NCBI GenBank assembly: GCA_002786065.1
Contig: NHNY01000026.1
Coordinates: 280,399-344,398 of the forward strand
Direction: 5' to 3'
Length of the DNA: 64,000 nucleotides
From: Microcyclospora pomicola
Lineage: Eukaryota; Ascomycota; Dothideomycetes; Capnodiales
Each line of letters starts with the position of its first letter. Position 1 is the first letter of the stretch. A program made the position numbers and the translations under genes. Shown one piece after another: positions 33,502-43,672 of this stretch. Below the pieces are notes generated by a model. That model had not been told where the DNA came from. It saw nothing but the letters and a program-made list of their open reading frames with translations, and searched no databases.

Positions 33502-34309
33502 TCACCGCATCAATCCACCCAGATCCCTCTCCATCCCAGTGACCCGTTCCTCGAGGCCCTTCTTCTTTCGTTCAAGCTCTCTGATTTCTTCCTCCTCTCT
33601 TTCCATGTCCTGTCTGGTCATGGTGATTCCGGCGTCCTGGTTCTCTAGCTCACTTGCATCCTCCATGTCGACGTCGTGTCCTGCTCGACTTGAAGGTCGG
33701 TTCATCGCTTCGAGCTCTCTTGCTTGCAAAGCCACTCTTCCTTCATAATGCTGTATGTTCGCTGCCAGTTGTTGATGTCGTCTCCGAAGCTGGGAGATCC
33801 GCTCGGGCACTCCTTGTATAGGACTTGGTGATGCAAGTTAGTGCTAGGGCATGAACTTTGCGAGTGAGGATAGCCTCGTACTATACAGCAATCAATCTCT
33901 CCGCACCTTTCAACAACACTTCAACGTCCAATTCTCCTCTTTCCCTTCTCCCAATCTCAGGCTTTCTTGTCCGAGCATAAAGGTCACCTCCTAGAACAGC
34001 CGCGACTGCTTTATTCTTCGGCTGTCTACCAGTATATGCTGTTTGTCTTCTGTTGCCAGTACTCGCTCCCGATGCAGCTGGTCCGGATACCGAAGTCGGC
34101 AGCTCGGAGCTCCCAGGTTTGGGTAACGGTGGAGGGGCGAGATGGAACAGTGCTCGTTCGTGGTTTTCCGTGTCACGAATGAGAGCGGTGATATCGTTGG
34201 TAGCAAGTAGAGCATTCGCGAACATCTTAGGTCCAGGGAAGGGGAGTTCGGCTATTGAGGTGGCGCAGAGCGAGATCTGCTCGAGGTGGGAGGAGAGGAG
34301 AGAAGCCAT
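33502..34309 (-). CDS. SPC34: DASH complex subunit Spc34
   Basis: Two exons, 34309-33882 and 33823-33502, with a 58-bp GTACGA..AAG intron, 249 residues. The N-terminus matches the Spc34 family: LLSSHLEQISLCATSIAELP followed by PGPKMFANALL, ITALIRDTENHERALF. Splicing yields IAVYPIQGVPERI, which continues into LRRRHQQLAANI and a long C-terminal coiled coil (about residues 160-245) ending in GGLMR. Spc34 is one of ten subunits of the DASH/Dam1 ring, which couples kinetochores to spindle microtubule ends during mitosis. The gene is divergent from RPN3 with 296 bp between start codons. Confidence 0.93.
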
Positions 34310-34605
34310 GGTGATTCTTTATGGTCCGCACGATGAAGAGACAAGACTTGAGTGAGTCAGAGTACTAGAACCATTCACACGTTGACCATGGCATTTATAA
34401 ACGGATCTGGGTTCGCTATCGCGCAAAGTAGACTTTGGCACATGTCACTTGCTTGGGAGACGCGTTTCTTCATGTGACCCGGGTAAACATCGGCAGAACT
34501 CGTGATGACTACGACACCCATGAGTACCTGGAGCTTGTGCAAGCACACGACATAGCTCAACTTTACAACAACTTCGCCTTTCCCTTCTCACGCATTGCTG
34601 CAATC
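34310..34605. promoter_or_regulatory. Shared promoter region, SPC34 / RPN3
   Basis: Only 296 bp separate the start codons of two divergent, conserved genes, so the two promoters must overlap or be shared. No site was identified with confidence. Confidence 0.55.
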
Positions 34606-36240
34606 ATGGCGGACAAGATGGAGATCGACGCCGTAGATGGCCAGCAAGAGCAGGAAACTGTAGGCCCAGCGCCCGATCTTCCTGCTGAGCGTGGTACGTC
34701 CAACACTACGTTCAGACGTCCTCTACGAGAGGACTAAAGACTAACACCATATACAGTGATCATCAACAACTTCGCCTTGATCGTACAAGCAGTTGACTCC
34801 TTCGACTCACGATTTACACTCCGTGCGCTGCGAAACTTGTCGACCATTCGAAAAGCGAACAACTTTGCTGAGGCGATAGTGCTTGGGATACGAACAGCGT
34901 TTCCTCGCCCCACGAACTCAGCGCGAAAAGTGCTGGAAGAGATGCTGCCAAAAGAAACCACGAAACTGGCGAATGGTGCAGCAGTTGCAGTGCCGAAAGA
35001 AGAAGAGGCTCAGGTGGCGGAAGTGTGGGCATACCTGGGTGTCTTGGTTCAGGTCAGTATGAGATGAGTAAGCCGCTTTCATTCCGTCACTCATCTGTAT
35101 GGTCAGGTCTATTTGTACGACACACAGCAATACCAAAAGGGTGCCGATTTCAGCGAAAACTTCGTCGATAAGATCCGCAGCCTCAATCGACGAACTCTCG
35201 ATCCCATCGGCGCCAAAGCTTACTTCTACTACTCACTCTTCCACGAGAACCTCAACCCCAAGCCTCCATCCAAACAGTCGCCAGTCATCGATGTGCGTCC
35301 GAAGCTTCTGGCAGCGCTTCGATCCGCAGTCCTTCGTCAAGATGCAGATACTCAGGCAGCCGTGACAGTATTGCTGCTGCGGAACTACATCAGTACGGCG
35401 GATATAACACAGGCAGATCTCTTGGTTGCGCAAACGCAGTTTCCTCCGAATGCTGCAAACAACCAAGTCTGCAGATACCTTTATTACATCGGACGGATAC
35501 GAGCCATTCAGCTCGCTTACACCCAGGCACATGACAATCTCCAATCTGCCACCCGCAAATCTCCAACTACTGGCCCCGCGGTAGGCTTCTACCAACAGAC
35601 TATGAAGCTTCTCATTGTTGTTGAGCTTTTGATGGGCGACATCCCCGAACGCTCCCTCTTCCGACAGCCCTCTCTCGAAACCGCGCTCTATCCGTATTTC
35701 AAACTCGTGCAAGCCGTCCGTGTTGGAGATCTGCAGGCTTTCTTGAAGTGTATCAATTCGAATGAGGCACAATTCCGTAAGGATGGGATTTACACCTTGA
35801 TTCTTCGGCTACGCCAGAATGTGATCAAGACCGGCGTCCGCATGCTGTCACTCTCATACTCTCGCATCTCACTCCGCGACATCTGCACTCGTCTTGGAGT
35901 CGATAGTGAGGAAAGTGCCGAGTACATCACTGCGAAGGCTATTCGCGATGGTGTGATTGAGGCTTCGCTCGACCATCAGCAGGGACATCTTGTCACGATT
36001 CCTCAAAGAGATGCATACAGTACGACCGAGCCCAGCGAAGCTTTCCATGCCCGAATCAGCGCATTGCTTGGCATGCGTGACGATTGTGTGATGGCGATGC
36101 GATACCCGATGAACAAGCACAGGCAAGAGATTGCAGAGGCCGCTAAAGCTCGCGAGCGGGAACGTGAATTGGCAAAGGAAATTGTGGACGGAGAAGGCGA
36201 CGATGTCGATGGAGACGATGGCGGATTCGAGGGGATGTAA
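34606..36240 (+). CDS. RPN3: 26S proteasome regulatory subunit Rpn3
   Basis: Three exons, 34606-34693, 34757-35052 and 35107-36240, total 1518 nt, 505 residues. After an acidic N-terminus come the helical TPR-like repeats (INNFALIVQAVDSFDSRFTL onward) and a PCI domain at about residues 290-430, including LFRQPSLETALYPYF and the winged-helix part SYSRISLRDICTRLG. The tail is highly charged and ends in an acidic DGEGDDVDGDDGG run. Rpn3 (PSMD3 in animals) is a lid subunit of the 19S regulatory particle and scaffolds the lid. Both introns are short (63 and 54 bp) with canonical borders and fall at positions that preserve the reading of conserved segments. Assignment is firm. Confidence 0.96.
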
Positions 36241-36436
36241 TCCTGGGACGTGAAAAAGGGTGTTCGTTGAGCTGACTAGCATCCTACTTGCGCCCTAACG
36301 ACTATGCGACATTAGAGTCTGTACCATAAATGCAAGCAATTAGCTGCTCCAATGCATACGTTCATGACATAAACACTAGACTGCGAGATTCGTCAACCAC
36401 GACTGCCAGCAGGTGGCCAAGATACGTCTACAGGAC

Positions 36437-36962
36437 TTAGATCGTTAGCCCCTCGAAATCCACTTCCTCCATGTCCAAAGCCTCTTGATCCACCCATGCA
36501 CTTCCAGCATCAGTCTTCACCTCTTTGACGTCGTCCTCATCGATCATCGGTACCTTGCCACTCCTCACCAGCAAATGTGCCGTCAGACGCATCAACGCCT
36601 GCAGCGCCTCCTCCACACTCGCACAGCCTGGCCCGCGGATCAGCGTCGTCGGCTCCGAGATGGGGTTCACGACCAGCGAGGCATGATACTGGGCCGCGCC
36701 GAACAGGGCGTCGACCGTGACTTCAAAGTGGACTCCGCGCTGAAACGCAAGCGGCTCTTTTGCGGGGCGAGGCTTCGTCGTGGGCAACGAGGAAGGACGC
36801 GAGACGGCGCGGTAGAGTAGAGTGGCGTTTGCTGGAGGGTGGCGTTAGCATTGAGCATGCAGGAGGGCACAAAAGGGCGTGAAATGGGGATTTACCTAGG
36901 ATTTGCTGCCGTACGCCTTCGATGTCGCTGGTCATGGTGTCTGGGATGGCTTTTGAAGTCAT
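36437..36962 (-). CDS. Small protein, family member C
   Basis: Two exons, 36962-36896 and 36831-36437, with a 64-bp GTAAAT..CAG intron; 153 residues from the first ATG, or 144 from a second in-frame ATG at 36935. Splicing gives RQQILANATLLYRAV, almost identical in pattern to member B (REQILANATLIYDLL), and the intron sits at the same residue and phase. The central beta-rich part (VHFEVTVDALFGAAQYHASLVV) and the helix EEALQALMRLTAHLLVRSG match the layout of A and B; the acidic tail is its own. Cytosolic by appearance, function unknown. It is on the same strand as A and B but about 10 kb away, with SPC34, RPN3 and others between. Confidence 0.68.
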
Positions 36963-37906
36963 CTGTAGACAAAAGGCTTAGGGTTATGTCCCGTGGAGTA
37001 CGATATGTGTTTTTACTGGCGACTCGCTACAGCAGTAAGACGTGCTTTTGTATACATTGCTTGGAGCATGTCCAATGCCTGCCGTGATCAGAAGGACTCG
37101 ATGGTCATTCCATTGCCTGCTATAGGGATTGTTGACACGATTCCAGCGAGGTCATTATACCACAACGGCCATGAAGGGTCACTTTTGCACTTTAAGTTCG
37201 TGAGCAGAGAGAGCATCGTGCGACTGTAGTATCACCAAATGGTGCGGTTTTTGAGGCTGGCGACCGATACTGAGTGAGCGACATAGATGTTCGAGTTTTC
37301 CATGAAGCACTTCGTTACGGAAGTTCTATACCTCCCACTCTATGCCTTGTATTTTCTGCTGGTTTCAGTGAATTCACTCTGGCTAGAATCAATCTACAAC
37401 AAAACCCGTGATCCCCATGAGCTCGTGGTAATATCTGAGTAAAGTTTGCTACGTTACTTTAATCAGGTAAGGATTGGATACCAGTTGACGGTTGGTGAGG
37501 CTGTTTTCTGCTGATCTACAAACGATGTCCGAGCCGATATCGTCCACAATACAAGCAAGCCATTGATCCAGGTAGAGGCTCAACGCAGAGAGAGGTAGAA
37601 GAGAGAGACAGAGAGAATACAGGATGTGCCGACGAGCAACCATCATGACATTCAAAGTCTCACTTGTCATGCAGGCCATCGGAAACATTCGTTGCAAATT
37701 CGAGATGAGGTCGGTATCGGGCATTACGTGCTTGTTAAAATATGCCGACCCCGCGGTTCAGGGACTAGAAGCTTTTCCCTCAACACACCGTCAACTCTTT
37801 CTCGTTTCCCATCTTTCACAATCTCTTTCCCCTTTTACTCTTTTGCTAGACTTCCTCTGCAATCCTATTCTTCCCCTCCTCACAGCCGCGTCAATCTTCG
37901 AGCACA
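36963..37906. other. Intergenic region upstream of SAM synthetase
   Basis: About 0.9 kb between divergent genes. It contains the promoter of the SAM synthetase gene; no coding sequence is supported. Confidence 0.5.
37775..37906 (+). promoter_or_regulatory. Pyrimidine-rich leader of the SAM synthetase gene
   Basis: The 130 bases before the ATG are strongly C+T rich, with repeated TTTC/CTTT blocks (for example CTCTTTCTCGTTTCCC). Such CT tracts are typical core-promoter and leader features of highly expressed genes in filamentous fungi. A transcription start inside or just after the tract is an inference. Confidence 0.5.
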
Positions 37907-39210
37907 ATGGCCACCAACGGCGTCAGCAGACTCCCAAAGGGTACTTTCCTGTCAGTCTTGACCCCCACTTTAGCACCCCTCGGTGAGACCACCATAAGAT
38001 CCGTTTGCTCACGCTTAAGATCAGCTTCACCTCCGAATCAGTCGGTGAGGGTCACCCAGACAAGATCGCTGATCAAGTGTCCGACGCTATCCTCGATGCC
38101 TGCCTCAAGGAGGACCCGCTCTCCAAGGTCGCCTGTGAGACTGCCACCAAGACCGGTATGATCATGGTCTTTGGTGAGATCACCACCAAGACTCGCCTGG
38201 ACTACCAGAAGGTCATTCGTCAAGCCATCAAGGACATCGGATACGACGACTCATCCAAGGGCTTCGACTACAAGACTTGCAACGTCCTTGTCGCCATTGA
38301 AGAGCAGAGCCCCGATATCGCTCAGGGTCTACACTACGAAGAGGCTCTTGAGAAGCTTGGTGCCGGTGACCAGGGTATCATGTTCGGCTATGCCACTGAC
38401 GAGACCCCCGAGCTGTTCCCATTGACCCTCCAGCTCGCACACAAGCTGAACAAGGCCATGACGGACGCCCGCAACGACGGCAGCATCCCATGGCTCAGGC
38501 CCGACACCAAGACCCAAGTCACCATCGAGTATGAGCACGACAACGGTGCCGTCGTGCCCAAGCGTGTTGACACAGTCGTCGTTTCCGCACAACACGCCGA
38601 GGACATCACCACCGAGTTCCTCCGAAAAGAGATCAAAGAGAAGATCATCCAAAAAGTCATTCCCGCGCAGTACCTGGACGAGAAGACCATCTACCACGTA
38701 AGTTGAACAATGAACTCCCGCTATGGAAGACTGTAGCATTGACAAGCACAGATCCAACCATCTGGTCTTTTCATCATTGGTGGCCCACAAGGTGACGCTG
38801 GTCTCACTGGCCGTAAAATCATCGTCGACACATACGGCGGATGGGGTGCCCACGGAGGTGGAGCTTTCTCCGGCAAGGACTACAGCAAGGTCGATCGCTC
38901 TGCTGCATACCTCGCTCGATGGATCGCCAAGTCCATCGTGAACGCCAAGCTCGCCCGACGAGCTCTCGTCCAGCTCTCATACGCCATCGGTGTTGCAGAG
39001 CCCTTGTCTCTGTTCGTGGAGACCTACGGCACCTCCGACAAGACCTCCGACGAGCTTGTCGAGATCATCCGAAACAACTTCGACATGCGTCCTGGTGTCA
39101 TTGTCAAGGAGCTTAACCTGACCAACCCCATCTACAACCAAACCGCCAAGAACGGTCACTTCACCAACCAGGAGTTCACCTGGGAGAAGCCCAAGACTCT
39201 CAAGTTCTAG
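37907..39210 (+). CDS. S-adenosylmethionine synthetase
   Basis: Three exons, 37907-37950, 38025-38697 and 38752-39210, total 1176 nt, 391 residues, the usual length. The diagnostic motifs are all present: [20 protein letters not shown] at the first splice, the adenine-binding hexapeptide GAGDQG in the middle, and GGGAFSGKD in the C-terminal domain. The enzyme joins methionine and ATP to give S-adenosylmethionine, the main methyl donor, and is cytosolic. The first exon codes for only 14 complete codons, and its splice is fixed by restoring GTFLFTSESVG. Codon usage is strongly biased to C-ending codons, as expected for a highly expressed gene. Yeast has two copies (SAM1, SAM2); filamentous ascomycetes normally have one. 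Confidence 0.97.
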
Positions 39211-40027
39211 ATCAACTGATCTGGAGCACATGCGGTGAACTTCATCACTAGCCGCATTGATAGAATGCCTTGCTTCACGGCATTGGCATTGCATACACCG
39301 GACCGAGCTCACCCTCGGCCGGCCTGGCGTTTCGGGACACCCATCTGATATGGGATGATGGAAAAAGTGCGATTACATGGCGGCATTACATACCCACCTT
39401 ACGATACCCCCGGCTCAAGCGTGGTTGCGAAAAACATTCAACATAGACTTGGGCGTGGGTGCAATACTGGCGGTCACCCGTGGCAGGCAAATATGTGCCT
39501 CCCATGAGGTAGGCCCGGACAATTTGTGGGCAGATGATTGTTTTAGCGCGGCGTTGGTGAACTCAACTTCATTATGACGCGCTGCGATGGTTCGAGCAAG
39601 CTTTGTCGCCTGTATAAGACATGAATGAGATATATATATTCTGAGATCTATGATCTTGACTCGGGAAGTCTGTAAAGGACTCGTGATATGGCTGTTGATG
39701 TGCAGATGCAGGGTCCAGTCCGAAAGTTCGGCGTCCGACCACCACGAAAGAGACCGCCTACTCCAGTCTTCGGTCATTGTGGAACAAGATTGGCTGGTGA
39801 GATTACGTCGCTATACAAGATGTTCCTGGACTGTGATATCGGTATGTACATGTAGCAAGATTTTCCTTCGGTGAGCGGTAAGTTGTGTTGACATTCTCAT
39901 CATAAAACAGTAGATTCTCGTATATTTTGCTTTGTAGATCGTCCAGATTAAAGATCAGTCTGCGGTCTGCACGTCCGGCATGCTAAGAACAACAGATCCA
40001 CGCTGACCATTATACGACCGCCTCACC
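39211..40027. other. Intergenic region
   Basis: About 0.8 kb between convergent genes; no coding or structural signal noticed. Confidence 0.5.
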
Positions 40028-41605
40028 TCACTGCCATAGACACAACTTCCCACTTGCAGTCCCCGCCGCGATCCACTCCTCGCTTGGATGGAATTGAGCG
40101 ACGGCCGGCACCGCCGTGATGCCCTCTCCACCCAGCTGCGCGAGCTGCTGCCCCTTGTCCGTGTACACGTCCACGAAGCGATTCATGTTCCCGATCACGA
40201 ACTTCTGCACGCCGTCCGCGGGCCGCAGCTGCCATTGCGCGCGTAGAATCGTCACCCATCGGCCGGTCTGGTTGTTATGCGGGATCACCGTCGTCGGGTT
40301 CATCGCTGCTTCGTCCACCGCGTGCCCCGCTGTCCACGTCGACGGCGCCGGGTCGAAGCTGTGGATCTTGATCGTGTCGTCGTAGGACGCGGTGGCGATC
40401 TGACCGGCTGAGTTCCACGCGGCGTGCGAGACGGATAGCGGGGAGAGGTGCTCGCCGACCAGTGCTGGGGCGCGATTGTCGCCCTTGCCGCTGATCTTCC
40501 GCAGGTCCCAGATCTTGAGCATGCGGTCCAGCGAGGCGGTGGCGACCAGGTGCGGGCTCGCTGGGTGCAGCGTGAAGCCGCCGATTTTCTTCTCCGAGAG
40601 CTGCATGACGTCTGCGGTGGCGGCGGCGGTGCGCAGGTCGTGGATGCCGAAGGAGCCGTTCAGCGTGCTGAAGTAGAGCATGTTGGAGTCTGAGCGGCTG
40701 AGCTCCACGCCTGAGATGGGCTCGTCCATGCCGGTGTCTGACGGAGCGTAGACTTCGACGGCGGTGCCTTTGTTCAGATCGAGCTTGCGGATGGAGGAAT
40801 CGTAGGAGGCAGAGTAGAGGGCATTGGGGTCGGTGGGCGCGAACTGGAAAGCGCTGATCGTGCGAGTGTGGATTTTGAAAGTGCTGATTGCAGGCTCAAT
40901 ATTCTCGTCGTCGTCTCCATCTTCATCTGCATCGTCGGCTTCTTCTTGCTTTACGGTTTGCGAGGCGTCGAATAACCCGAGGTTCCCTAACTTGTCGCCG
41001 GCAAACACCAATGCTTTCTCCGCGGTGGGATGGAATCCCATACTGTATATCCTCTCGGGCGTGATCTTGATCCGGCTCGGTTCTGCGCCCTCCCAGAGCT
41101 GCAGCTTGCTCATGCGCTCGCGAACCGCCTTCAGCTCTTTGTCGGTCGTATGTTTGACATCCTGAGCATCGAATGTTCGTTCACCAGGATTTGCCGGACC
41201 CACCGCCGTCAACCAATTCCCTGCTCGATTCCATGTCCGTCCATTCACGACCGCATCCACAAGATTGATATCATCACTAACCCGCAACCGCTTGATTCGT
41301 TGTGCTTCCTGAAATGCGTCTGTCTCGGCCTCCTCCTTCTGCCGCGCGACCTCCGAGTCCGCGACGATACCCTTCAGTCGGGAAGATGTTCGGCGCGGCG
41401 CAATGTCTTCTTTCTTGATTTTCTCGACCTGTCGCTTGCGCTTCGGTGCGCTTGAAGTTGTCGCTTTCTTCGCTTTGCCGGGCCCTAGCCCAGTCTGCTG
41501 TGCTTCAAGCTGGAGTTGTTGAAGCAATGCTTGATTTTTGGCGATCTTCTCCTGTCGCGCAATCTCATAGTCGCTTAGACCTGTCTTTTCGGTCTTGATC
41601 GCCAT
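40028..41605 (-). CDS. CMR1: WD40 DNA damage-binding protein Cmr1
   Basis: Single exon, 525 residues. The basic N-terminus begins with LSDYEIARQEKIAKNQALL and contains KRKRQVEKIKKEDIAPRRTSSRLKG, both characteristic of Cmr1/WDR76. Seven WD40 units follow from about residue 180: visible cores include IYSMGFHPTAEKALVFAGDK, ISAFQFAPTDPNALYSASYD, LVATASLDRMLKIWDLRK and the last one ending in GTASGKLCLWQ. Yeast Cmr1 binds DNA, collects in intranuclear quality-control sites under replication stress and associates with chromatin. There are no introns. It diverges from the MTF2-like gene with a 243-bp intergenic gap. Confidence 0.94.
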   Translation of the reverse strand: MAIKTEKTGLSDYEIARQEKIAKNQALLQQLQLEAQQTGLGPGKAKKATTSSAPKRKRQVEKIKKEDIAPRRTSSRLKGIVADSEVARQKEEAETDAFQEAQRIKRLRVSDDINLVDAVVNGRTWNRAGNWLTAVGPANPGERTFDAQDVKHTTDKELKAVRERMSKLQLWEGAEPSRIKITPERIYSMGFHPTAEKALVFAGDKLGNLGLFDASQTVKQEEADDADEDGDDDENIEPAISTFKIHTRTISAFQFAPTDPNALYSASYDSSIRKLDLNKGTAVEVYAPSDTGMDEPISGVELSRSDSNMLYFSTLNGSFGIHDLRTAAATADVMQLSEKKIGGFTLHPASPHLVATASLDRMLKIWDLRKISGKGDNRAPALVGEHLSPLSVSHAAWNSAGQIATASYDDTIKIHSFDPAPSTWTAGHAVDEAAMNPTTVIPHNNQTGRWVTILRAQWQLRPADGVQKFVIGNMNRFVDVYTDKGQQLAQLGGEGITAVPAVAQFHPSEEWIAAGTASGKLCLWQ

Positions 41606-41848
41606 GGTAATGATGTTCTGACATGTCCGGGTTCTTCTGAAGAAAGTCGATGACGCCGACGCGACAGGAGACGCGTTGGTGGAGATGCGACCACTTACGC
41701 CTTAGCTTGGAAATCGATATTTCTTAGAATAGATCATCATCAAATGTTGCTTCACATTCCGCACTTCCCATTTCTCTTATTGGTGATGTTGCGATAATGG
41801 ATCAGGCAGCGTCAACCTGGAGCAGCCCCGATTTGTGTGTGCTCAATC
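41606..41848. promoter_or_regulatory. Shared promoter region, CMR1 / MTF2-like gene
   Basis: The start codons of two divergent genes are only 243 bp apart, so this short segment must serve both. It contains CpG-rich and AT-rich halves; no defined site was recognised. Confidence 0.55.
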
Positions 41849-43672
41849 ATGCCGGCCATGATCGCACGACGATTTGTTCAGCGAGCACCCAAAGCTTGCG
41901 ATACCTTTCTACCATTCCTCTATCAGACCCAGACAATTCAGCGTCAGGGCATTCGACATCAGAGTGAAACATCACCATCAGCATCGGCTGAATCTGCGCA
42001 AGAACAGCCTGCACAGGAACAACCTGAAGATGAGGGACAGAACGCAGTGTACAAGCCAAAAACGGGGGCTCGCTGGACGGATGAGCATGGCGCGCCGATC
42101 GTGGTAGCGGACAGTCGCAAGGCTGAAGGGAAAGCATCAAAAGAACGGTCTAGCAGTCGACAACGAGTCTTGTATCCTTCGCTTATGCTGCCTCACCAGC
42201 GAGAGGAGGCAGCTGTAAGAGAACGTGCTCAGCAGAGTGGTGATGAACCGGACAATATTGCTGCATCGAACGGTAGATCTTATACTCCAGGTAACTATGG
42301 TAGACCTGGTGGGTTCACAACATTCACCACGCAAAGGCGCCAGAAAGCGCCAGATGCCATACCATTTGATACGGGCAATGCACAAGGCAATGTACCAGAC
42401 GAAGGGACTTCTACGATAACACCTGCAGAACGAAGAGTCTTCGAACGACTGTTCAAGGCTAGTTCGGCTTTACCTTCATCACCGTCTAAGGATGTTGTAA
42501 GCACGGTGGACTCTTCCGCGTCAAAGGTCAAAGCACCGACGAAACGTGCTGCGATCATCGTTGAGCGTCCTGCACCTCAATTTCCAGCTGCTCTCCAGCC
42601 AATGGCCGAAGCAGCGCAGCTTAGAGTCCGCAAACCACGGCCATCTCCCGAGCAGATTCCCAAGACTGCCGAGGGGGTTCCTGAATCATTCACCACGCTA
42701 CATGCGCAGGGTAATATAAGCAGTGCCATTTCGAAGCAACGAAAGAGGCTGGAGGAGGCAATGACCGACTACGAATGCTGGCGCATCCTGACTAGTCAGC
42801 TTGATAAGTACCTTGCCATGCTGTTGGCCCCCGATCCAGCAGATCAGCAGTATATGGCACGCCTGGTCTCGGAAATTCTCCCTGCCATTCTGGTATCCGG
42901 CACGCACATACTTCGAAATCGCTTCCCAGGATCCAACCTTGCTCTTGGAGTCTTACCAACTCTGAAACATACCGGCCAGCAGGCTTTTGCCATTGGATGC
43001 TCTACGGCTCTCTACAATGCACACATGTCCATTCTGTATCACCAATACGGCGATATCTCTGCTGTCGTTGACATACTCCAGGAAATGGATGAGAAAGTCT
43101 ACCCCTTTGATGATGAAACGCACGTCATCCTCGACAAAATCCTCTACGATGCTCGTGGGGTGCGGATAGGAATACTGGAGAACTTGTCGCCAGCGACGAT
43201 GTTGCTGTGGTCGACCGAGCGCATGCAGCGAGCTGTGCGCGATGTGGAGAAGTGGAAAGACATCGTCGAGGAGCGGCGACAGACTGAGGCTTTACGATTG
43301 GCGCGACAGAAAGATGACTTGTTGGAGGTTGTGGAGAAGGAGGGCGCAGACGACTGGATGCTGAAGGAGGGCGAGTATCTGAAGTTCAACCGACGGGAAG
43401 CAGGTACTACAGAGGGTGAGGACGGCGCGGCATCACAGGCGAGGACAAAGACACGAAATGAGGAGATGCAGGAGAAAGTCGATGCGCTGATGGCAGAGGG
43501 CAGGGAAGGTCGGGATGAGAAGCGGAAATACAACAAGGCGAATGGGAAGACCGTGACGCGGACAAGGACGAGCGCGAAGATCCGACCTGACGCGAAGCAA
43601 GGGAAGAACAGGAAGCCTGCAAAGGCTCATTCGGAGACTTCTGACGTAGCCTTGCGCGATGTAGAGTCCTAG
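41849..43672 (+). CDS. Mitochondrial protein with Mtf2-like C-terminal domain
   Basis: Single exon, 607 residues from the first ATG. The N-terminus (MPAMIARRFVQRAPKACDTF) is basic and free of acidic residues, a typical mitochondrial targeting sequence. A long disordered stretch follows up to about residue 270. The conserved region covers about 285-465: DYECWRILTSQLDKYL, ILPAILVSGTHILRNRFPGS, then AIGCSTALYNAHMSILYHQYGD and LQEMDEKVYPFDDETHVILDKIL, matching the Mtf2/Nam1-type domain. Yeast Mtf2 (Nam1) acts on mitochondrial RNA processing and translation together with the mitochondrial RNA polymerase. The C-terminus is a charged coiled coil with a Lys/Arg-rich tail. Family match is good; exact orthology to yeast MTF2 is likely but not provable here. 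Confidence 0.86.
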   Translation: MPAMIARRFVQRAPKACDTFLPFLYQTQTIQRQGIRHQSETSPSASAESAQEQPAQEQPEDEGQNAVYKPKTGARWTDEHGAPIVVADSRKAEGKASKERSSSRQRVLYPSLMLPHQREEAAVRERAQQSGDEPDNIAASNGRSYTPGNYGRPGGFTTFTTQRRQKAPDAIPFDTGNAQGNVPDEGTSTITPAERRVFERLFKASSALPSSPSKDVVSTVDSSASKVKAPTKRAAIIVERPAPQFPAALQPMAEAAQLRVRKPRPSPEQIPKTAEGVPESFTTLHAQGNISSAISKQRKRLEEAMTDYECWRILTSQLDKYLAMLLAPDPADQQYMARLVSEILPAILVSGTHILRNRFPGSNLALGVLPTLKHTGQQAFAIGCSTALYNAHMSILYHQYGDISAVVDILQEMDEKVYPFDDETHVILDKILYDARGVRIGILENLSPATMLLWSTERMQRAVRDVEKWKDIVEERRQTEALRLARQKDDLLEVVEKEGADDWMLKEGEYLKFNRREAGTTEGEDGAASQARTKTRNEEMQEKVDALMAEGREGRDEKRKYNKANGKTVTRTRTSAKIRPDAKQGKNRKPAKAHSETSDVALRDVES

